A stretch of 36,332 nucleotides of DNA from Flavobacteriales bacterium (lineage in GTDB: Bacteria > Bacteroidota > Bacteroidia > NS11-12g > UBA955), in NCBI GenBank assembly GCA_947463095.1, contig CANHRE010000021.1, positions 1 through 36,332 on the forward strand, in the 5' to 3' direction. The notes below the pieces were generated by a model. It saw only the letters and a list, made by a program, of their open reading frames with translations, made no database searches and was not told where the DNA came from. This document shows, one piece after another, positions 31,233 through 36,332 of this stretch. The translations under genes and the position numbers were made by a program. The first letter of the stretch is position 1; the number at the start of each line of letters is the position of its first letter.

Positions 31233-32304
31233 ATTCATCCTTTCCGGAGGCGGCACCGGCGGCCATATTTTCCCGGCGCTGGCCATTGCCGAAGCCCTGA
31301 AGCAGCAACTAGGCCCCTGCGAAATTCACTTTGTGGGCGCACTGGGCCGCATGGAAATGGAGAAAATTCCCACAGCCGGCTACCCAATCACAGGATTGCC
31401 CATCAGAGGATTGCAGCGCAGCCTCAGCTGGTCTAACCTCGGAGTACCCTTTGCGTTTATCAAAAGCCTGAACATGGCGAAACAGCTTCTGCGTGACTTC
31501 ATGCCTGATGCAGTCATCGGCACCGGTGGCTACGCCAGCGCTGCGGTATTGTTTGCCGCCACGCAACGACATATCCCTACGCTGATCTGGGAGGGAAACG
31601 GTTATGCCGGACTTACCAACCGCTGGCTGGGCAAAAAGGTGGATTGTATTTGCACAGGCTTCAACGGAATGGAATCCTACTTCCCGAAAGAGAAAATCAT
31701 TTACACCGGAAACCCGGTGCGCCACGATTTGTTGCGCCTTCCCGACCGGCAATCAGCCCGTGCGGCTTTCGGACTGAATCCGGAGCAGCCTGTATGTTTA
31801 GTCATTGGCGGCAGCCTGGGCGCGCGCACCCTGAACACCGCCATGGAAGCCTGCGTAGAAGCATTGCTGCTGGCCGGTATTCAGGTCATTTGGCAAACAG
31901 GAAAAAGCTATGTTCACCCGGAAAAAACTATACCTGCCGGATTATGGCGCGATGTGTTTATCCAGCGCATGGATCAGGCCTATGCAGCAGCAGACCTTGT
32001 GGTATCCAGGGCCGGCGCGCTATCGATAGCAGAAATTGCCGTTACGGGTAAAGCATCCATCTTGGTACCCAGTCCGAACGTTACAGAAGACCATCAGACG
32101 CGCAACGCCTTAAAACTGAGCGAACACGGGGCCGCCCTGCTGCTGCCGGATTCGGAAGCTCCGGATAGGCTGTGCAGCGAAATCCTGCGCCTCATGAATG
32201 ATACTCAAGCCCGCACACAGATGCAGCAGGCCGTTCAGAAACTGGCTATTCCCGATGCGGCCAACCGCATTGCACAACAAGTAATAAACATCATGCGCAG
32301 ATGA
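31222..32304 (+). CDS. murG: Lipid II synthase, UDP-GlcNAc:lipid I transferase MurG
   Basis: MurG adds GlcNAc to lipid I on the inner face of the membrane, forming lipid II. The 360-residue GT28 protein has the donor/phosphate loop GGGTGGH at residues 9-15, GTGGYAS, IWEGNGYAGLTNRWL, a second Gly-rich loop VIGGSLGARTLN, and the donor site SRAGALSIAEIAVTGKASILVPSP. The substitution of Trp-Glu-Gly-Asn for the usual Gln-x-N segment is mild. The ATG lies inside ftsW (11-nt overlap). AAGGAG 9 nt upstream could act as a Shine-Dalgarno but is part of ftsW codons and can pair with the CTCC just before the ATG. Confidence 0.95.
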   Translation: MPHKFILSGGGTGGHIFPALAIAEALKQQLGPCEIHFVGALGRMEMEKIPTAGYPITGLPIRGLQRSLSWSNLGVPFAFIKSLNMAKQLLRDFMPDAVIGTGGYASAAVLFAATQRHIPTLIWEGNGYAGLTNRWLGKKVDCICTGFNGMESYFPKEKIIYTGNPVRHDLLRLPDRQSARAAFGLNPEQPVCLVIGGSLGARTLNTAMEACVEALLLAGIQVIWQTGKSYVHPEKTIPAGLWRDVFIQRMDQAYAAADLVVSRAGALSIAEIAVTGKASILVPSPNVTEDHQTRNALKLSEHGAALLLPDSEAPDRLCSEILRLMNDTQARTQMQQAVQKLAIPDAANRIAQQVINIMRR

Positions 32305-33719
32305 ATATACAGGGCTATCAATACGTTTATTTCCTGGGCATAGGCGGCATTGGCATGAGCGCCCTGGCTCGCTACTTCAAGGCCCAGGGCCTACAGGTTT
32401 CAGGCTACGACAAAACACCCGCAGCACTTACCGACATTCTTCAGGCAGAAGGCATAGGCGTACACTTTGATGAAACACTTAACGCCCTGCCCGATTTCGT
32501 TACCATATACCCCGAAAAGACCCTCCTGGTATATACCCCTGCCATCCCGGCCAACCATCCCCAGCTACAGTTTTTACAGCGCGAAGGATATACCCTGTTC
32601 AAACGCAGCGAAGTGCTGGGACTGATTAGCAGAGATGCCTATTGCATTGCTGTGGCCGGCACCCACGGGAAAACCACCACCAGCACACTCATAGCGCACC
32701 TGCTGGATGAATGCGGCATCAACTTCACCGCATTTCTGGGGGGCATCTCGGCCAACTTCAACAGCAATTACATCCATAAAACCGATGGCAGCAACCTGTT
32801 TCAGGACCGCGGCCTGGTGGTACTGGAGGCCGATGAATTTGACCGCAGCTTCCACAGGCTGAGCCCAGATGTTGCCGTGATTACCGCCATTGACCCAGAC
32901 CACCTGGACATCTACGAAACAGAGGAGGCTTTTTATCAGGCCTTTGAGGAATTCAGCCATAAAATAAAATCTGGAGGAACCCTGCTGGTACAGCAAGGGC
33001 TGAAACGACATTGGCCGGAACAGATACAAGTGTTGCACTACGGACTCATCAATGGTTCTGAACATCCTGAATGCAGTTCAGGCTTTACTGGCATCTCCGA
33101 AGGCCATTTCTACTTCAACTACCAAAGCAAGCGCGGACAGCGCCCGATAGAAGAACAAGGCTTGTATTGCGGGTTACCCGGCTTCCATAATATAGAAAAT
33201 GCAACTGCGGCGTTGGCTATTACCCTGAACATCCTGCACCTGGATTCCTCCAATGTTCGCCGCGGTCTGAGCAGCTTTATGGGCGTGAAACGCCGCTTTG
33301 AGTACCTCGTAAAACAAGAGCGCGCTGTGGTCATTGACGACTACGCGCACCATCCCGAAGAACTCAGAGCCATACTCAGCTCGGTGAGGGCCTTATACCC
33401 GGACAAGAAGCTCACCGCTGTGTTCCAGCCCCACCTATTCACGCGCACACGCGATTTTGCCATCGGTTTTGCCGAAGCGCTGGCCTTACCGGATGAACTA
33501 ATCCTGATGGACATATACCCAGCACGGGAATTACCCATACCGGGTATCAGCTCTGCCTGGCTGCTGGAGCAAATAGCACTACCCAATAAAAAGCTGATGA
33601 GCGCAGCAGAAGTGCTGGACTTTGTAAAACAGGAAACACCGGAACTGCTGCTGCTGCTTGGCGCAGGAGATATTGACCGCCTTGCGAACCCCATTAAACA
33701 CCATTATGAAGCTGATTAA
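32301..33719 (+). CDS. murC: UDP-N-acetylmuramate--L-alanine ligase MurC
   Basis: MurC attaches L-alanine to UDP-MurNAc, the first committed peptide step. The 472-residue protein opens with the nucleotide fold YFLGIGGIGMSALARYF. It has the P-loop AGTHGKTTTS (Lys124), the EADEFDRSF segment, ITAIDPDHLDIYE, the VKRRFEYLVKQERAVVIDDYAHHPEEL motif typical of MurC, and a C-terminal LLLLGAGDI. The start overlaps the murG stop (ATGA). The last 14 nt overlap ftsQ. Confidence 0.96.
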   Translation: MNIQGYQYVYFLGIGGIGMSALARYFKAQGLQVSGYDKTPAALTDILQAEGIGVHFDETLNALPDFVTIYPEKTLLVYTPAIPANHPQLQFLQREGYTLFKRSEVLGLISRDAYCIAVAGTHGKTTTSTLIAHLLDECGINFTAFLGGISANFNSNYIHKTDGSNLFQDRGLVVLEADEFDRSFHRLSPDVAVITAIDPDHLDIYETEEAFYQAFEEFSHKIKSGGTLLVQQGLKRHWPEQIQVLHYGLINGSEHPECSSGFTGISEGHFYFNYQSKRGQRPIEEQGLYCGLPGFHNIENATAALAITLNILHLDSSNVRRGLSSFMGVKRRFEYLVKQERAVVIDDYAHHPEELRAILSSVRALYPDKKLTAVFQPHLFTRTRDFAIGFAEALALPDELILMDIYPARELPIPGISSAWLLEQIALPNKKLMSAAEVLDFVKQETPELLLLLGAGDIDRLANPIKHHYEAD

Positions 33720-34551
33720 CGGAAGCAAAAAGCAGAAGATGTTGCAACTGCTCACGGCGGCTGTTCTATTGCTGGCTGTGGCTGTGGGCCTGTTTATGGC
33801 TTCCGGTGCCGAGGACAACAAGATGGTAAGGAGCCTGGAAATCAATATTGTTCCCGATACAGGCCTATATTTCATCACCCCGAATGATGTAATACAGGCG
33901 CTTGGACCAGATGGCAGTGCTTACCAGGGCAAGCCCGTTTCTGCCCTGCACCTGGAACGACTGGAAAGCAAGCTTCAGGAGCATCCATTTGTGGCTACCT
34001 GCGATGTACATGCCGATTTAAGCGGGAACATCCGGATAAAAATAGAACAGAAACGGGTGCTGCTGCGCGTCATCAACCGGGAAGGAAGCAGCTATTACCT
34101 GGCCAATAACGGCCAAAAATTACCCTTCAGCGAGCAATTCACACCGAATGTGCCGGTGGCCACGGGGAATATTGAAGAGCGATTGTTGGACAGCGCCTAT
34201 CCCAAAACAAAAACCCTTCAGGATTTGCACCTGCTGGCCTCCTTCCTCAGTAAGAATCCTATGTGGGCTGCGCAAATTGAACAAGTGTATGTAGATAATT
34301 TATCCGAGTACCTTTTGATTCCGCGCGTAGGAAGCCATAGCATTGTTTTGGGCGCTTGCGACGCACTGGAAGAAAAAATGGAAAAACTTAGGATTTTCTA
34401 CGCAAAAGCCTTACCCAGCGTGGGTTGGGACACATACAGCAAAATCAACCTCAGCTACCGGGGTCAGGTGGTTGCCACCCGCAAGGCCTCTGCTGAAGGC
34501 CCCACTGAACAAAATGAACTACACAACAACGAACAAAATACTGGACATTAA
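33706..34551 (+). CDS. ftsQ: Cell division protein FtsQ/DivIB-like
   Basis: A 281-residue bitopic membrane protein that links early and late divisome parts. It has a short basic N-terminus, one membrane helix at about 12-32 (MLQLLTAAVLLLAVAVGLF), then a periplasmic POTRA-like region with LEINIVPDTGLYFITPNDVIQAL, LESKLQEHPFVATCDVHADLSGNIRIKIEQKRVLLRV, and a beta-rich C-terminal domain ending in the YSKINLSYRGQVVATR segment. Position between murC and ftsA supports the call, as sequence conservation is low in this family. ATG at 33706 lies 14 nt inside murC; the frame is open further upstream but there it only duplicates murC. The final roughly 20 residues are polar. Confidence 0.9.
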   Translation: MKLINGSKKQKMLQLLTAAVLLLAVAVGLFMASGAEDNKMVRSLEINIVPDTGLYFITPNDVIQALGPDGSAYQGKPVSALHLERLESKLQEHPFVATCDVHADLSGNIRIKIEQKRVLLRVINREGSSYYLANNGQKLPFSEQFTPNVPVATGNIEERLLDSAYPKTKTLQDLHLLASFLSKNPMWAAQIEQVYVDNLSEYLLIPRVGSHSIVLGACDALEEKMEKLRIFYAKALPSVGWDTYSKINLSYRGQVVATRKASAEGPTEQNELHNNEQNTGH

Positions 34552-34562
34552 ATACATACCCC

Positions 34563-35861
34563 ATGCGTAAAGTGAAATCAGAAAAAATTATTGTAGGGCT
34601 GGACATAGGTACCACGAAAGTGTGCGCCATCGTCGGGAAGATGAACGAAAACGGGAAAATCAACGTGATGGGGATTGGCAAATCACCCAGCATGGGAGGA
34701 GTTTCCCGGGGGATGGTGAGCAACATCGGCAAAACGGTGGAAGCCATTAAGGCAGCCGTAGCCATAGCCAGTAAACAAAGCGCCATAGAAATTGCCCGTG
34801 TATATGTAGGCATTGCAGGCCACCACATCAACAGCAAACAGTTTCCAAAAACCAGAATTAGGCCCAACAACCATGAAGAAATCACCACGGAAGAACTAAG
34901 GGCCATGGAACAGGACATGTATAATGTGTACCTGGGCAATGATCTGGAAGTCATCCACATCATGCCACAGGAATACAAGGTGGACGGTGAACCCGACATC
35001 AAGGACCCGGTTGGTATGACAGGGCTAAAGCTGGAAGGCAATTACCACGTAATTACCGGGCAAACCACTGCAGCCAAAAACATCACCCAGGCGGTAGAAA
35101 AAGCCGGCCTGAGCGTTGATGGCCTGTTTGTAGAACCTGTAGCCTCTGCCAGGGCGGTGCTCAGCATGGAAGAGATGGAAGGAGGCGTTGCCCTGGTAGA
35201 TATCGGCGGCGGCACATCCGACATTGCCATATTTCACAATGGCATCATCCGTCATACCGCTGTGATTCCTTTCGGCGGCGACATCATCACCAACGACATC
35301 CGCGAAGCCTTCCAGCTGGGCAAGGAGCAGGCAGAAGCCCTTAAGGTGAAATGTGGCAGCGCCATACCTGAAGAATCCAGGAAAAATCAGGTGCAAAGCA
35401 TCCAGGATTACCCCGGAAGAAAACCTAAGGAAATTTCAGTGTACAACCTGTCGCTGGTAATCAATGCGCGCGCCCAGGAAATCATCCACCTGATCAACGA
35501 CCAGATACGCATGTCAGGTTATGCCAATAAATTGGCTGCAGGCATTGTACTCACCGGTGGAGGTGCCAACCTGCAATACCTGAACCTGCTCATGGAAAGC
35601 ATTACCGGCCTTGATACCCAGATGGGTGTACCAAACCAACACCTGGGAATAGGTATGGTTGACGAGGTGAAAAGCCCCATGTACGCCACCGCAGTCGGGC
35701 TGGTGCTGAATGGCTTTGACGCAAGCATGCTTAAACCCGAAGAGCCTGCCGAAACCTACGACACGCAGGAACCCAGAACCGCTAAACCCACCTGGTTGAG
35801 TTTCTTTAAAGGAAAACTGTTCAACCTGTTGGATGATAAGAGTATTGACGATTTCAAATAA
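34563..35861 (+). CDS. ftsA: Cell division protein FtsA
   Basis: FtsA is an actin-like ATPase that tethers FtsZ to the membrane. The 432-residue protein has the phosphate-1 loop [14 protein letters not shown] near residues 13-26, the SHS2-like 1C region (about 85-165), the phosphate-2 loop [16 protein letters not shown], and the adenosine motif [14 protein letters not shown]. The C-terminal amphipathic membrane-targeting helix ([15 protein letters not shown]) is present after a short linker. It starts 11 nt after ftsQ and ends 8 nt before ftsZ. There is no Shine-Dalgarno. Confidence 0.96.
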   Translation: MRKVKSEKIIVGLDIGTTKVCAIVGKMNENGKINVMGIGKSPSMGGVSRGMVSNIGKTVEAIKAAVAIASKQSAIEIARVYVGIAGHHINSKQFPKTRIRPNNHEEITTEELRAMEQDMYNVYLGNDLEVIHIMPQEYKVDGEPDIKDPVGMTGLKLEGNYHVITGQTTAAKNITQAVEKAGLSVDGLFVEPVASARAVLSMEEMEGGVALVDIGGGTSDIAIFHNGIIRHTAVIPFGGDIITNDIREAFQLGKEQAEALKVKCGSAIPEESRKNQVQSIQDYPGRKPKEISVYNLSLVINARAQEIIHLINDQIRMSGYANKLAAGIVLTGGGANLQYLNLLMESITGLDTQMGVPNQHLGIGMVDEVKSPMYATAVGLVLNGFDASMLKPEEPAETYDTQEPRTAKPTWLSFFKGKLFNLLDDKSIDDFK

Positions 35862-35869
35862 ACCAAACC

Positions 35870-36332
35870 ATGCCACTCAACAATTTCACCCCAGACATAC
35901 CCACCCTGAGCACCTCCATCATTAAGGTTATAGGCGTGGGCGGCGGCGGCAGCAATGCCGTGAACTACATGTTTAAAGAAGGCATCGAAGGCGTTCAATT
36001 TTACGTATGCAACACCGATGCGCAGGCGCTGCGAAGCAGTCCCGTGCCCAATAAAATCCAACTGGGACTGCAGCTTACAGAAGGCCTGGGTGCAGGCTCT
36101 GAACCCGATATGGGTCAAAAAGCGGCCTTGGAAAGCGCCGACAAAATTGCAGACGTGCTGCGCCAGAATACGAAAATGGTGTTTATTACTGCAGGCATGG
36201 GCGGCGGAACAGGAACCGGGGCCGCTCCGGTAATCGCAGAAATTGCCAAACAGATGGGTATCCTCACCGTGGGTATCGTAACCATACCGTTTGTTGATGA
36301 AGGCCCCGACAGAAGAAGACAGGCCGAACAGG
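35870..36332 (+). CDS. ftsZ: Cell division GTPase FtsZ, 3' end cut by window
   Basis: FtsZ is the tubulin-like GTPase that forms the division ring. 154 residues of the N-terminal domain are visible. They include [23 protein letters not shown] and the GTP-binding signature GGGTGTG at residues 111-117 in [21 protein letters not shown]. The segment that usually reads PF-x-FEG reads PFVDEG here, so the conserved aromatic is an Asp. The T7 catalytic loop and the FtsA-binding C-terminal tail lie beyond the window. The gene starts 8 nt after ftsA and has no Shine-Dalgarno. Confidence 0.95.
   Translation, partial: MPLNNFTPDIPTLSTSIIKVIGVGGGGSNAVNYMFKEGIEGVQFYVCNTDAQALRSSPVPNKIQLGLQLTEGLGAGSEPDMGQKAALESADKIADVLRQNTKMVFITAGMGGGTGTGAAPVIAEIAKQMGILTVGIVTIPFVDEGPDRRRQAEQ

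Overview
The window is a gene-dense, intact stretch of a Bacteroidota chromosome. The evidence is a type IX secretion (T9SS) cargo operon with a PorV-like barrel and a carboxypeptidase-regulatory-domain TonB receptor, a PASTA-bearing FtsI inside a Bacteroidota-style division and cell wall (dcw) cluster, promoter elements of the Bacteroidota type TTTG-N17..23-TAnnTTTG, and a near absence of Shine-Dalgarno sequences. I cannot place it below phylum level with confidence. No tRNA, rRNA, CRISPR array or insertion sequence was seen.

Left part (1-14.6 kb): a GIY-YIG nuclease tail cut by the window edge, then ruvC, facing a long minus-strand block. Read in its own direction, that block holds a TerB-like protein and a biotin carboxylase; a 2-hydroxyacid dehydrogenase; a TonB receptor, a 1.3 kb-codon T9SS cargo of unknown function and a PorV/PorQ-family barrel; and finally greA and a HIT protein. 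An intrinsic terminator closes the PorV gene. Its hairpin sits exactly where greA transcription appears to begin, and greA has the only perfect Shine-Dalgarno sequence with its own untranslated leader in the window. ccmB diverges from the TerB-like/biotin carboxylase pair.

Middle part (14.6-22 kb): accessory genes. A secreted T9SS protein with a degenerate gingipain-like core is followed after 2 nt by a GH53 galactanase lipoprotein. Then come a bacterial deoxyhypusine-synthase-like enzyme, a REP-like inverted repeat, an SRA-HNH (McrA-type) modification-dependent nuclease, a ChaN-like protein, and a GT4 glycosyltransferase on the minus strand.

Right part (22.2 kb to the end): a tightly packed dcw cluster, mraZ-rsmH-ftsL-ftsI-murE-mraY-murD-ftsW-murG-murC-ftsQ-ftsA-ftsZ (ftsZ is cut by the window end). 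Many start codons overlap the previous stop. murF and ddl are absent. The region just before mraZ holds four 10-bp-spaced TGGGN-like units, the known layout of an MraZ operator. Together these genes make UDP-MurNAc-peptide and lipid II and build the division machine.

The items most worth a second look are the three-gene T9SS cargo module, the DHS-like enzyme that keeps the catalytic lysine but lacks the KHH histidine motif, the greA leader, and the MraZ operator.
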